Source of the DNA: Hoeflea marina
GTDB lineage: Bacteria; Pseudomonadota; Alphaproteobacteria; Rhizobiales; Rhizobiaceae
Direction: 5' to 3'
DNA: 64,000 nucleotides
Assembly (NCBI RefSeq): GCF_003182275.1
Contig: NZ_QGTR01000001.1
Span: forward strand, 124,001 to 188,000
This document shows positions 25,375-34,077 of this stretch, piece by piece. The position numbers were made by a program, and so were the translations under genes. The notes below the pieces were generated by a model. It was not told the origin of the DNA. It did no database searches and worked only from the letters and a program-made list of their open reading frames with translations. Every line of letters begins with the position of its first letter. Within the stretch, counting starts at the first letter, position 1.

Positions 25375-26658
25375 ATGTCGAACAGAGAACCGGGGTTCAA
25401 CACGCTAGCCATTCATGCCGGCGCCCAGCCCGATCCGACCACCGGCGCGCGCGCCACGCCGATCTACCAGACCACCAGCTTCGTCTTCGACGACACCGAC
25501 CACGCCGCCTCGCTGTTCGGTCTCAAGGCCTTCGGCAACATCTACACCCGCATCATGAACCCGACCCAGGCAGTGCTCGAGGAGCGGCTGGCAGCACTTG
25601 AGGGCGGCACGGCGGCGCTGGCGACGGCCACCGGCCACGCCGCACAGCTCCTGGTGTTCCACAACATCATGACGCCGGGCGACAATTTCGTTGCCGCCAA
25701 GCGGCTTTACGGCGGCTCGATCAACCAGTTCGGCCACGCCTTCAAGAATTTCGACTGGCAGGTGCGCTGGGCCGATTCATCCGATCCGGCGAGCTTCGCG
25801 GCTCAGATCGACGACCGCACCAAGGCGATCTTCGTCGAGAGCCTCGCCAATCCCGGCGGCACCTTCGTCGACATCGAGGCGATCGCCAGGGTCGCCCACG
25901 AGCACGGCCTGCCGCTGATCGTCGACAACACCATGGCCTCGCCCTATCTCATCCGCCCCATCGAGCATGGCGCCGACATCGTCGTCCACTCGCTGACAAA
26001 ATTCATCGGCGGCCACGGCAATTCCATGGGCGGCATCATCGTCGACGGCGGCACCTTCGACTGGTCGAAATCCGGCAAGTATCCGATGCTCTCGGAGCCG
26101 CGCCCGGAATATGGCGGCATGGTGCTGCACGAGACCTTTGGCAATTTCGCCTTCGCCATTGCCGCCCGCGTGCTGGGCCTGCGCGATTTCGGCCCGTCGA
26201 TCTCGCCCTTCAACGCCTTCATGATCCTGACCGGCATCGAGACGCTGCCGCTTCGCATGCAGCGCCATTCCGACAATGCGCTGGAAGTTGCCGGCTGGCT
26301 CGATAAGCATCCGAAGGTCGCCTGGGTCTCCTATGCCGGACTGCCGAGCCACGAGAACCACGCGCTGCAGCAGCGCTATTCGCCCAAGGGCGGCGGTGCC
26401 GTCTTCACCTTCGGGCTCAAGGGCGGCTACGAGGCCGGCGTCAAGGTGGTCGAGGGCGTCGAGATGTTCTCGCATCTCGCCAATATCGGCGACACCAAGT
26501 CGCTGGTCATCCACCCGGCGTCCACCACCCACCGCCAGCTCACCGACGAACAGAAGGTCGCCGCCGGCGCCGGCCCGGAAGTGGTCCGCCTGTCGATCGG
26601 CATCGAGGACGTGGCCGACATCATCGCCGATCTGGAACAGGCGCTCGACAAGGCCTGA
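25375..26658 (+). CDS. metY: O-acetylhomoserine aminocarboxypropyltransferase/sulfhydrylase
   Basis: A PLP enzyme of the Cys/Met metabolism family that makes homocysteine directly from O-acetylhomoserine and sulfide. The 427-residue length, the opening FNTLAIHAGAQPDPTTGARA, the PLP lysine in HSLTKFIGGHG (Lys209) and the long insert before DFGPSISPFNAF are those of MetY rather than MetZ or cystathionine gamma-synthase. AGGGAGAG precedes the ATG. A perfect palindrome CCCGCATGCGGG sits 42 bases upstream of the start; I could not find a SAM-II or SAM/SAH riboswitch fold there. A terminator follows at 26706. Confidence 0.95.
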   Translation: MSNREPGFNTLAIHAGAQPDPTTGARATPIYQTTSFVFDDTDHAASLFGLKAFGNIYTRIMNPTQAVLEERLAALEGGTAALATATGHAAQLLVFHNIMTPGDNFVAAKRLYGGSINQFGHAFKNFDWQVRWADSSDPASFAAQIDDRTKAIFVESLANPGGTFVDIEAIARVAHEHGLPLIVDNTMASPYLIRPIEHGADIVVHSLTKFIGGHGNSMGGIIVDGGTFDWSKSGKYPMLSEPRPEYGGMVLHETFGNFAFAIAARVLGLRDFGPSISPFNAFMILTGIETLPLRMQRHSDNALEVAGWLDKHPKVAWVSYAGLPSHENHALQQRYSPKGGGAVFTFGLKGGYEAGVKVVEGVEMFSHLANIGDTKSLVIHPASTTHRQLTDEQKVAAGAGPEVVRLSIGIEDVADIIADLEQALDKA

Positions 26659-26705
26659 GCCAACCAATTCCCGTCCGGCCAGCCGCCGGGCGGAAACTCT
26701 CATCG

Positions 26706-26730
26706 AACGGTCCGGCCCCGCCGGGCCGTT
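26706..26730 (+). terminator. intrinsic terminator of metY
   Basis: AACGG-CCGGC pairs with GCCGG-CCGTT (one internal T/G mismatch, CCC loop) and is followed by TTTGCGTTTGT, about 50 bases after the stop. Confidence 0.75.
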
Positions 26731-26776
26731 TGCGTTTGTGCTGCAAGAGCCTGGCGCCGCAGCTTCTGCATTGGCT

Positions 26777-26851
26777 CCTCTCCCTTGGTGGGAGAGGAAG
26801 CAATTTCAGCGTCTTGGCGCAGCCAAGCGCTGGAAATTGCCGGTGAGGGGG
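26777..26851 (+). repeat. mosaic intergenic repeat (CCTCTCCC...GGTGAGGGG family), single copy
   Basis: It starts with a CCTCTCCC/GGGAGAGG stem-loop, has a central imperfect hairpin CAATTTCAGCGTCTTGG with CCAAGCGCTGGAAATTG, and ends GGTGAGGGGG. Five more copies lie at 57.8-58.7 kb. It occupies much of the 365-base gap between metY and the next gene, which otherwise holds only a variant of the 17-base repeat at 26932. Confidence 0.8.
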
Positions 26852-27023
26852 CATTCGCGCGCTGCGCCCGGACCTATCGTTATGTTCCACACATTCTCTG
26901 CGGTCCACGGTGTCGAACGCGGCCTTGCGACATGTGGGAATGCCCTAGCCGCCGCCCGCGAATAATTGCGCCTCCCTGTTTGCCATGCTTTAGTCATGGC
27001 TTCTCAATGGCAGGGGCAAGACC

Positions 27024-27827
27024 GTGATCCGCATGTTGAAATTTCTCGTCGCGGCACTGCTGGCGCTGGCGGCGGGCCCGGCGGTGGCCGGGGTGCAGAC
27101 CTCGATCCCGGCATCGGCCACCCAAAGCCCGAAGGCCTTCTGGGCGGCGGTCATGGAGGAATTTTACGGTCCCTATTCGACGCGGCAGAAATGCTGGCTC
27201 GGCACGGTCGAGGGCAAGGCCGTCTGCATGCGCCCGCACCGGCTCGATACCGTCGTCGAGGGCGGCGCCAGCCGATACTATCTCGTCATCGGCGGCTATG
27301 AGCTGCAGGAGGGCGGCGGCCGTCCGGATTGCCATGCCTGCGCCGGCAGCATAGGCCTGATCGTGCTCGGCGGCGGAAGCAGCCGCCTCGAGCTGGTGGC
27401 GCGCAATTCGCTTGCCGAGCCCGCCGGCTCCTGGGGCGAGGTTCCCGGCGAAAAGCAGTTCCGGCTGCAGCGCATCGGGCCGGCGGCCTATGGCTGGACG
27501 ATGGAGTCGGGCTATACCGGGCAAGGCTACACCGGCGTGGGTGAGACGGTGTTCGGGCTCGTCGGCGACAAGGTAGCCGATCTCGGCTTCATCAACACCC
27601 ATTCCGACAATTCCGGCGCCTGCGGCGACGGCATGGCCGCCTGCTACGCCCACGACTACGAGCTGATCTTCGACATCGCACCTGGCGACACCCGCTTCAG
27701 CGATGTCATTGTCCGCAGGCTCGACAGCACCGACCCGAAATCGCCGGCGAGCTTCGCCGTGCCGTTCAACCGCCAGACCCTGAGTTACGACGTACCGCAG
27801 GCGCTGAGCGACCTGCTCGGCATCTGA
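27024..27827 (+). CDS. secreted protein of unknown function
   Basis: A 267-residue protein with a signal peptide (LKFLVAALLALAAGPAVAG). The mature part has six cysteines (QKCW, AVCM, PDCHAC, GACG, AACY), likely disulfide-bonded in the periplasm, and no membrane segments. The pattern MEEFYGPYSTRQKCW is followed by several beta-rich Gly/Tyr segments. I do not recognise a characterised family. The ATG three codons later (27033) is an alternative start. The next gene is convergent. Confidence 0.8.
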   Translation: MIRMLKFLVAALLALAAGPAVAGVQTSIPASATQSPKAFWAAVMEEFYGPYSTRQKCWLGTVEGKAVCMRPHRLDTVVEGGASRYYLVIGGYELQEGGGRPDCHACAGSIGLIVLGGGSSRLELVARNSLAEPAGSWGEVPGEKQFRLQRIGPAAYGWTMESGYTGQGYTGVGETVFGLVGDKVADLGFINTHSDNSGACGDGMAACYAHDYELIFDIAPGDTRFSDVIVRRLDSTDPKSPASFAVPFNRQTLSYDVPQALSDLLGI

Positions 27828-27856
27828 GCGCGCTCCGGCCGGCCAATTCAGCTGTC

Positions 27857-27874
27857 CGGACGATCGGCCGTCCG
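27857..27874. terminator. short hairpin between convergent genes
   Basis: CGGACG and CGTCCG form a 6-base-pair stem in the 48-base gap between the secreted-protein gene and ocd. No T-run. Confidence 0.35.
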
Positions 27875-27875
27875 T

Positions 27876-28919
27876 CTATCCCGCCCGCATCAGCATGCCG
27901 AACAGGTCGCGCGGCTCGTCCGGGTCGGCGATCATGTCGAGTTCCAGGAAGTGGCCGCTGTCCCTCAGCCGGCCGTGGACGTAGCGCAGGGCGGAGAAAT
28001 CCTCGATGGCGAAGCCCACGCCGTCAAACAGCGTGATGGCGTCCGCGTCGGCGCGGCCCGGCACGGCGCCGGTGATCACCTGCCAGAGCTCCTTGACCGG
28101 ATGATCGGCGTCGAGTTGCTGGATCTCGCCCTCGACGCGCGTCTGCGGCGGATATTCGACAAAGATGTCGGAGCGGTCGAGGATGGCGCGGGCGAGTTCG
28201 GTCTTGCCCGGGCAGTCGCCGCCGATCGCGTTGATGTGCACGCCGCGGCCGACCATGTTGTCCGACAGGATGGTGGCATACTGCTTGTCGGCGGTGCAGG
28301 TGGTGATGATCTGCGCGCCCTCGATGGCCTCCTCGGCCGAGCGGCAGGGGACCACTGTCAGGCCCTTGCCGGCGAGGTTGCGGGCGCATTTCTCGGTGGC
28401 GCTGCGGTCGATGTCGTAGAGCCGCACCTCGGTGATGCCGTTGACGGCCTTGAAGGCCAGCGCCTGGAATTCCGACTGCGCGCCGTTGCCGATGATGGCA
28501 AGTGTCGTGGCGTTCTTCGGCGCCAGGTGTTTTGCCGCCATCGCCGAGGTGGCAGCCGTTCTCAGCGCCGTCAGGATCGTCATCTCCGACAGCAGCACCG
28601 GATAGCCTGTCGACACATCGGCGAGCAGGCCGAAGGCGGTGACCGTCTGCAGCCCTTCCTTCATGTTCTTCGGATGGCCGTTGACATATTTGAAGCCGTA
28701 GAACGAACCGTCGGAGGTGGGCATCAGCTCGATGACGCCGACATCGGAGTGGCTTGCCACCCGCGGCGTCTTGTCAAAGCTCTCCCAGCGGCGGAAGTCG
28801 GCCTCGATCTCGGCGGCGAGTTCAGTGAGCACTGTCTCCAGACCGATGTGATGGACGAGCCGCATCATGTCGGCGACGGACACGAAGGGAACGAGGGCGA
28901 GGCGGGAAGGGTCGGTCAC
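27876..28919 (-). CDS. ocd: ornithine cyclodeaminase
   Basis: It converts ornithine to proline and ammonia with bound NAD+. The 347-residue product has the OCD signature NAIGGDCPGKTELA, the NAD-binding stretch LAIIGNGAQSEFQALAF and the FDKTPRVASHS substrate loop, which separate it from alanine dehydrogenases and mu-crystallins of the same superfamily. The start is GTG 28919, with GAGGAG 8 bases before; an upstream ATG would add 16 unrelated residues. It follows arginase on the same strand, so arginine is taken to ornithine and then proline. Confidence 0.95.
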   Translation of the reverse strand: MTDPSRLALVPFVSVADMMRLVHHIGLETVLTELAAEIEADFRRWESFDKTPRVASHSDVGVIELMPTSDGSFYGFKYVNGHPKNMKEGLQTVTAFGLLADVSTGYPVLLSEMTILTALRTAATSAMAAKHLAPKNATTLAIIGNGAQSEFQALAFKAVNGITEVRLYDIDRSATEKCARNLAGKGLTVVPCRSAEEAIEGAQIITTCTADKQYATILSDNMVGRGVHINAIGGDCPGKTELARAILDRSDIFVEYPPQTRVEGEIQQLDADHPVKELWQVITGAVPGRADADAITLFDGVGFAIEDFSALRYVHGRLRDSGHFLELDMIADPDEPRDLFGMLMRAG

Positions 28920-29044
28920 GGTGGGTCTCCTCAGGATGGGTTTCGGCGGCGGCTGCAGGACTGTCAAAAAGACTCGTCGATCATGGCCTTGCCGGAATTG
29001 GTTGATTCATCGCCTGCACCCGGGCGCGGGCGCTGTTGCATTTC

Positions 29045-29971
29045 TCATGCGTAGCTCCGCGTCGGGCGGTCGAAGACCTTGCGGCCCATCAGGCTGGCGG
29101 TCAGGTCGACCATCAGCCTGGCGGTGCGGCCGCGCTCGTCGAGAAACGGATTGAGCTCGACCAGGTCGAGCGAGGTCACCAGCCCGGTCTCGTGCAGCAT
29201 CTCCATCACCAGATGCGCCTCGCGGAAAGTGGCGCCGCCCGGAACCGTGGTGCCGACGGCGGGCGCGATGGTGGGATCGAGAAAATCGACATCGAGCGAG
29301 ACATGCAGCATGCCGCCCGCGGCTTTCACACGATCGAGAAAGCCGCGCAGCGGTGCGACGATGCCGTGCTCGTCGAGCACCCGCATGTCCTTGATGGCGA
29401 TGTCGCGCTCGATCAGCGCCGCGTGTTCCTGGCTGTCGACCGAGCGGATGCCGAACAGGCAGATGTTCTCGGCCGGCAGCGGCGCCGGGAAGGGCGGGAA
29501 GGCGTCAAAGCCGTCGCGGCCGGCGATATAGGCCACCGGCGTGCCGTGCAGATTGCCCGACTGCGTCGTCATCGGCGTGTGGAAATCGGTGTGGGCGTCG
29601 AGCCAGAGCAGGAATTGCGGCCGCCCGATCTCCATTGCGTGGCTGGTCACGCCTGCCACCGAGCCGAGCGACAGGCTGTGGTCGCCGCCGAGAAAGATCG
29701 GAAAGCCGTCCTGCATCGCCGCCTTTCCGGCTTCCGCCAGCGAGGCGGACCAGGCGCGCACCGCGTCGAGCGAATGCACCGCCGGATTGGCGCAGTTGCC
29801 TGGCTCGACCGCATGCGGCGCGACATCGCCGCGATCCTCCACCGGATAGCCGAGCTCGCCCAGCATGGATGCCAGGCCGGCGACGCGATAGGCGGCCGGT
29901 CCCATAAGGCAGCCGGGGCGCTTCTGGCCGTCGTCGATCGGCGCGCCGATCAGGATACAGGTCTTGGACAT
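29045..29971 (-). CDS. rocF: arginase
   Basis: A manganese ureohydrolase, 308 residues, that splits arginine into ornithine and urea. The metal motifs are FLGGDHSLSLGSVAG, WLDAHTDFHTP and SLDVDFLDPTIAPAVGTTVP; the His-Thr-Asp-Phe-His form and ELNPFLDERGRTARL near the C terminus are arginase-like. GGAG precedes ATG 29971 by 7 bases. It lies 125 bases upstream of ocd and is divergent from an Lrp-type regulator, the classical layout of rhizobial arginine catabolism. Confidence 0.96.
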   Translation of the reverse strand: MSKTCILIGAPIDDGQKRPGCLMGPAAYRVAGLASMLGELGYPVEDRGDVAPHAVEPGNCANPAVHSLDAVRAWSASLAEAGKAAMQDGFPIFLGGDHSLSLGSVAGVTSHAMEIGRPQFLLWLDAHTDFHTPMTTQSGNLHGTPVAYIAGRDGFDAFPPFPAPLPAENICLFGIRSVDSQEHAALIERDIAIKDMRVLDEHGIVAPLRGFLDRVKAAGGMLHVSLDVDFLDPTIAPAVGTTVPGGATFREAHLVMEMLHETGLVTSLDLVELNPFLDERGRTARLMVDLTASLMGRKVFDRPTRSYA

Positions 29972-30173
29972 GGTCATTCTCCGTTTCATGGAGACATGAC
30001 CCGATCTGGTGGCGGTTGAAACCCGAATATCTACCAATTCGCACTGCAAATTGTCCGAAATGGAATGCACCATTGTCCATGTCGGCCGAATGGCCTAATC
30101 TTCCTCGGCATCGGCCCGACCATTCCGTTGACGGATGGGGCGGTTGTAATGCGAGATCTTCGGGAGATGCCGC

Positions 30174-30617
30174 ATGAGCCAGATGGACGACACTGACCGG
30201 AGGCTGATCGCCGCGCTCCGCCGCGACGGCCGCGCGGCCCTCTCCGACCTGGCCGGCACGCTTGCGATTTCGCGCGCCACCATCCGCGCCCGGCTGGAGA
30301 AGCTCGCCTCGAGCGGCGAGATCGCCGGTTTCACCGTGCTCACCCGCGCCGATGTCACCGCGGCGCCGGTGCGCGGTCTGATGATGATCGGCATCGAGGG
30401 CAGGGGGGCGGACCGCATCACCGGGCGGCTGCAGGGACTGACTTCGGTGCAGGCGGTGCACGCCACCAATGGCCGCTGGGACCTGATCGTGGAGATCAGC
30501 ACTGAAACCCTGCAGCAGTTCGATGATACGCTGGCGCAGATTCGCCGCATGGACGGCGTCGCCACCAGCGAGACCAGTCTGCTGCTGTCGACGCGCCGGC
30601 CGCTGACGCGGGGATGA
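30174..30617 (+). CDS. Lrp/AsnC family transcriptional regulator
   Basis: A 147-residue regulator with an N-terminal helix-turn-helix (LSDLAGTLAISRATIRARLE, residues about 24-43) and a C-terminal RAM effector domain ending in TSETSLLLSTRRPL. Divergent from rocF with about 200 bases between starts; rhizobial arginase operons are commonly activated by an Lrp protein encoded this way, so arginine or ornithine is the likely effector (inference). Confidence 0.93.
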   Translation: MSQMDDTDRRLIAALRRDGRAALSDLAGTLAISRATIRARLEKLASSGEIAGFTVLTRADVTAAPVRGLMMIGIEGRGADRITGRLQGLTSVQAVHATNGRWDLIVEISTETLQQFDDTLAQIRRMDGVATSETSLLLSTRRPLTRG

Positions 30618-30662
30618 TGCGGGCCGCGGGCAAGGCGACCAGAACCAGGCAGGGAGAGTGAG

Positions 30663-31097
30663 ATGCGAGCAGTTAGCGCGATTTCAGGCGGGGTCATCAG
30701 GGCGTGCCTCGGGGTCGGCCTTGTGGGGCTCGCAAGCCTGGCAGCCGTCACCGGCGCGGGCGCCGACCCGCTGCCGAAGTCGGTCGAGGAGTTCATGCAG
30801 GTCTACCGGCAGTTTCTCGTTATCACCGGCGCCGGCGCCTCGGCGCCCTATCAGATGGTGGTTCCCGCCTGCGACCGCTGCGTTCCGGTGGTCGTCAATT
30901 GCACCGCGCCGATCAGCGCGCCGGCGGGTCTGGCCGGCCGCCGCGCCATCGTCGACGAATACACCGAGGCCTGGGTCCGGCGCTTTGGCGGAGTTCCCGT
31001 CGCCGCCATGCAGGACGGCGGCCTCGACGAGGTGACGCGGATCATCGAACGGCGCGGCTTCGACTGCATCGCGGCAGGCAATTCGCCGCTTGGCTGA
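30663..31097 (+). CDS. secreted small protein of unknown function
   Basis: A 144-residue protein with a long signal peptide (VIRACLGVGLVGLASLAAVT, ending near GAGADP). The mature part has four cysteines, including a CDRC pair and DC near the end, and no recognised domain. AGGGAGAG stands before the ATG. It follows the Lrp gene by 45 bases and may be co-transcribed, but no functional link is visible. Confidence 0.7.
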   Translation: MRAVSAISGGVIRACLGVGLVGLASLAAVTGAGADPLPKSVEEFMQVYRQFLVITGAGASAPYQMVVPACDRCVPVVVNCTAPISAPAGLAGRRAIVDEYTEAWVRRFGGVPVAAMQDGGLDEVTRIIERRGFDCIAAGNSPLG

Positions 31098-31210
31098 CCC
31101 CGCCGCTGCATGGACGACGCGACGGCGACGGCATCCCGGCAGGGGCGCGGCTTGCCCCCGATTGTTTCCTCCCCCGCACTCAATGGCCGGCGCCATCGCG
31201 ACTGCCAAAG

Positions 31211-31403
31211 TACCCCCACCCTCAACTGGCTCGCGCCACGGGTCGCTCGCCGTCCTTCGGACCCCCTCAAGGGGGAGGGAGGCTTTGCTCCGCGTGCGTG
31301 GCGGCATCCGGTCCAGCTTGAACAAGGCGGATCGACGGTCAGTCGGCGGCAACGCAGCGTTTGTCCCCCTCCCCCTTGAGGGGAGGGGTTAGGGGTGGGG
31401 GTA
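31211..31403. repeat. 193-base repeat element with 10-base terminal inverted repeats
   Basis: TACCCCCACC at 31211-31220 and GGTGGGGGTA at 31394-31403 are perfect inverted ends. Just inside are complementary segments, CCCCCTCAAGGGGGAGGG at about 31262 and CCCTCCCCCTTGAGGGG at about 31367, each itself partly palindromic. A fragment CCCCTCAAGGGGGAGGGG recurs at 31549-31566, next to an exact copy of the 17-base repeat. It looks like a non-autonomous mobile or REP-type element. Confidence 0.75.
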
Positions 31404-31531
31404 TCAATGGTTGCACAAACGGGGACTGGCCTTGGACTGCATCAAAAACTGGAGAGGTCATCTTCAGTTGGAAGGAAACCGAAATGCCCATGCAGCAGAA
31501 CAGGTTTCCCAGCGCCGCCATGGGCCACCAG

Positions 31532-31697
31532 ATGTGTGAATCTCGTAGCCCCTCAAGGGGGAGGGGCTTGCCCGCGGCACCTCCGCAATTGCCGGGTTGC
31601 CACAGCCTCCGTTGGGCTCGCCAGTTGCATCAGGATGCTGAAATCGCATCTCCTCATCCCGCTGGTGGCCGACCATAACAATGTGTGAATGCCGTAG
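31532..31697. repeat. two copies of a 17-base repeat flanking a repeat fragment
   Basis: ATGTGTGAATCTCGTAG (31532-31548) and ATGTGTGAATGCCGTAG (31681-31697) bracket 130 bases that begin with a fragment of the CCCCTCAAGGGG element. The first is identical to 17483-17499. Confidence 0.65.
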
Positions 31698-31843
31698 GGC
31701 GGGTCTCCGCCGGCGTATAGGCTGCCAAAGTTCCAAATATAGATTTATGATAATATCGGTTTGGTTTATTTATTGGCAGGCTATATATAAAGTAAGCGGG
31801 ATTTTATGGTAGTTCGTCGACCAATATTTGAATTGCATTTAAG

Positions 31844-31855
31844 GTTGCATGCAAC
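31844..31855. promoter_or_regulatory. perfect 12-base palindrome, possible operator
   Basis: GTTGCATGCAAC lies in the A+T-rich leader about 280 bases upstream of gpsA. The TTGCATGCAA core is of the kind bound by LacI-like regulators, but no regulator gene is nearby, so this is a suggestion. Confidence 0.3.
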
Positions 31856-32131
31856 AAACGGTAGTCGAAAAAATACCTGCGAAACGATTGTATTTGTCGG
31901 CAATTCCTCTATGTTCAATGCTGCAGCGCACAAGCGGGAATCGAGCTGGCGACGGACTTGAGCTATCGGTCTTCGCCCCCACCATTTTCTGTGCCGCGCC
32001 TGAACCCCGTTCAGGCCCTGGTTCCCGCGATTCCGGAGGGCGCGACATTGTCGCCCCGGCTCAGCATGGAGCCGTCACGGCTTTCTGTCGCCGCCGCCGG
32101 ATCTTCGCAACCAGACCCAGGAGGCTGTCAT

Positions 32132-33277
32132 TTGGACATGCACGACGAAACGATCCATTCCCCCATTGTCCTGCCGGACCAGCGCCCGATCCGCAGCATC
32201 GCCGTCATCGGCGCCGGCGCCTGGGGCACGGCACTCGCCATGACGGCGGCATCCGCCGGACGCGTGGTCCGCCTCTGGGGGCGCGACCCGGCCCATGTCG
32301 AGGCGATGGCCCGGCAGGGCCGCAACAGCCGCTACCTGCCGGAGGTCGATTTCCCCGCCGGCCTTTCGGTCACCGCCGACATGGCGGTGGCCGTCTCGGA
32401 CGCCGATGCCGTGCTGCTGGTGACGCCGTCGTCGAGCATTCGCGCCATGGCGCGCCGCCTCGACCAACATCTCGGCGGCGTGCCGGTCTTCGTCTGTTCA
32501 AAGGGCATCGAGGCCGGGACCGGCATGATGATGAGCGATGTCGTCGGCGCCGAAATGCCGCGCCACACGGTCGGCGTGCTCTCCGGCCCGACCTTCGCCC
32601 ACGAGACCGCCAGGGGCTATCCCACTGCGGTCACCATCGCAGCCCCCTTCACGTCGGCTGAACGCGCCGCTCCCCAGACCAGCCCCGCCGCGCGCATGGC
32701 GCTGGCCATGGGGTCGGAGTGGTTCCGGCCCTATGTTTCCGACGATGTCATCGGCGTCGAGATCGGCGGCGCGGTCAAGAACGTCATCGCCATTGCCTGC
32801 GGCATGATGACCGGGGCCGGCTTTGCCGAAAACACCCGCGCGGCGCTGATCACGCGCGGCCTCGACGAGATGAAGGCGCTTGCCGCGGCGCTGGGCGGCA
32901 GCCGCGAGACCGTCACCGGCCTATCCGGCGTCGGCGACCTGACGCTCACCTGTTCGAGCAGTTCGTCGCGCAACATGTCGCTCGGCCTGCAGCTGGGGCA
33001 GGGCATCGCCCGGCCGATGTGCTTCGGCGGCGCCCCCGTGGTGGTCGAGGGCGAGAACACCGCCATCTCGCTCACCGATCTTGCCCGTCGCGTCGGCGTC
33101 GAGATGCCGATCTCGGAGGCGGTTCGCGAGATCCTGCATTGCGGCGCCGATCTGGGCGAGACCTTCGCGGCGCTCTGGTCGCAGCCGATCCGGGGCGAGC
33201 CGCGGGCGCTGAGCTTCGAGATGGCCCATCCCGCCAGCGTCGAGGCGATCGACACATTCGCGAGGGCCTTCGCATGA
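32132..33277 (+). CDS. gpsA: NAD(P)H-dependent glycerol-3-phosphate dehydrogenase
   Basis: It reduces dihydroxyacetone phosphate to glycerol 3-phosphate in the cytoplasm. The cofactor motif IAVIGAGAWGTALAM begins near residue 25, followed by VLSGPTFAHETARGYPTAVT, EIGGAVKNVIAIACGMMTG and GLSGVGDLTLTCSS, all classical GpsA blocks. An AGGAGG lies 7 bases before TTG 32132 and 13 before ATG 32138; the TTG therefore fits better. At about 380 residues it is longer than the usual 330. Its stop overlaps the next start (ATGA). In this operon its G3P probably feeds glucosylglycerol synthesis; a second housekeeping gpsA may exist elsewhere. Confidence 0.95.
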   Translation: MDMHDETIHSPIVLPDQRPIRSIAVIGAGAWGTALAMTAASAGRVVRLWGRDPAHVEAMARQGRNSRYLPEVDFPAGLSVTADMAVAVSDADAVLLVTPSSSIRAMARRLDQHLGGVPVFVCSKGIEAGTGMMMSDVVGAEMPRHTVGVLSGPTFAHETARGYPTAVTIAAPFTSAERAAPQTSPAARMALAMGSEWFRPYVSDDVIGVEIGGAVKNVIAIACGMMTGAGFAENTRAALITRGLDEMKALAAALGGSRETVTGLSGVGDLTLTCSSSSSRNMSLGLQLGQGIARPMCFGGAPVVVEGENTAISLTDLARRVGVEMPISEAVREILHCGADLGETFAALWSQPIRGEPRALSFEMAHPASVEAIDTFARAFA

Positions 33278-34077
33278 TTCCCGCTCCCAATCCCGGCGAC
33301 AAGCCATGGCACGAGCGGCGCATGCTGCTGGCCACCGACCTCGACGGCACCTTTCTCGGCGGCAGCGACGACGACCGCCGCGCCCTCTACGATCTCATCG
33401 CCGCCCATCGCGACGATGTCGCTCTCGTCTTCGTCACCGGCCGCGATCCCGAATTCATCACCGACCTGTGCGCCGAGGGCTTCGTGCCCTGGCCCGACCT
33501 GCTGATCGGCGATGTCGGCACCACCATCGCCTCCGTGCATCCCGGTTCCAACACGCCGGTCCGCCCGGTGGCCGTGCTCGAGGCGGACATCGCCGAGCGC
33601 TGGGGCAACAGCGGCGCCAGGGTGCGCAAGGCGCTGGAAGGCGCGCCCGGCCTCACCCTGCAGCCGACCGCCTTCCGCTACCGCGTGAGCTACGATCTCG
33701 ATGCCGACCTGCACGACCCGGCCACCGAGGCGATGATCCGCGAGATGGGCTTCGACGTCATCGTCTCGGCCAACCGCTTCTTCGACGTGCTGCCCTCCGG
33801 CATCTCCAAGGGCCCGTCGCTCAGAAAGCTGGTGAGCCACCTCGGCGTGCCCGAGGAGCGGGTGCTCGCCGCCGGCGACACGCTCAACGACCTGTCGATG
33901 CTCGCCTGCGGCCTCAACGCGGTGGCCGTCGGCGGCTCCGAACAGAAGCTCATCGACCAGGTCCGCCATTTGCCGACTGTCTACAAGGCCGCCGGAATCG
34001 GAACCGCCGGCATCACCGAGGCGATCGCCGTCTTCGGCCTGCTGCCGATCGAAAAAGGAATCACCAATGCCCTCTGA
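33274..34077 (+). CDS. HAD family phosphatase, probable glucosylglycerol-phosphate phosphatase
   Basis: A 267-residue haloacid-dehalogenase-fold phosphatase of the sucrose-phosphatase-like type. Motif I is LLATDLDGTFLGG, motif II FVTGRDPEF, the motif III lysine is in SKGPSLRKL and motif IV is AAGDTLNDLSML, so catalysis looks intact. It overlaps gpsA by 4 bases and ggpS by 11 bases, which ties it tightly to the glucosylglycerol pathway: in proteobacterial GgpPS fusions a HAD domain is joined to the synthase, and here the two parts are separate genes. The function is inferred from that context; a mannosylglycerate- or sucrose-type phosphatase is the alternative. Confidence 0.85.
   Translation: MIPAPNPGDKPWHERRMLLATDLDGTFLGGSDDDRRALYDLIAAHRDDVALVFVTGRDPEFITDLCAEGFVPWPDLLIGDVGTTIASVHPGSNTPVRPVAVLEADIAERWGNSGARVRKALEGAPGLTLQPTAFRYRVSYDLDADLHDPATEAMIREMGFDVIVSANRFFDVLPSGISKGPSLRKLVSHLGVPEERVLAAGDTLNDLSMLACGLNAVAVGGSEQKLIDQVRHLPTVYKAAGIGTAGITEAIAVFGLLPIEKGITNAL

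Larger units (their letters stand above)
31098..32131. other. long intergenic region: repeats, then A+T-rich leader of gpsA
   Basis: About 1 kb without a supportable gene. The first half carries repeat elements (31211-31403 and fragments to 31697). The stretch 31720-31920 is markedly A+T-rich compared with everything around it and probably holds the promoter of the glucosylglycerol operon, including a palindrome at 31844. Confidence 0.6.
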
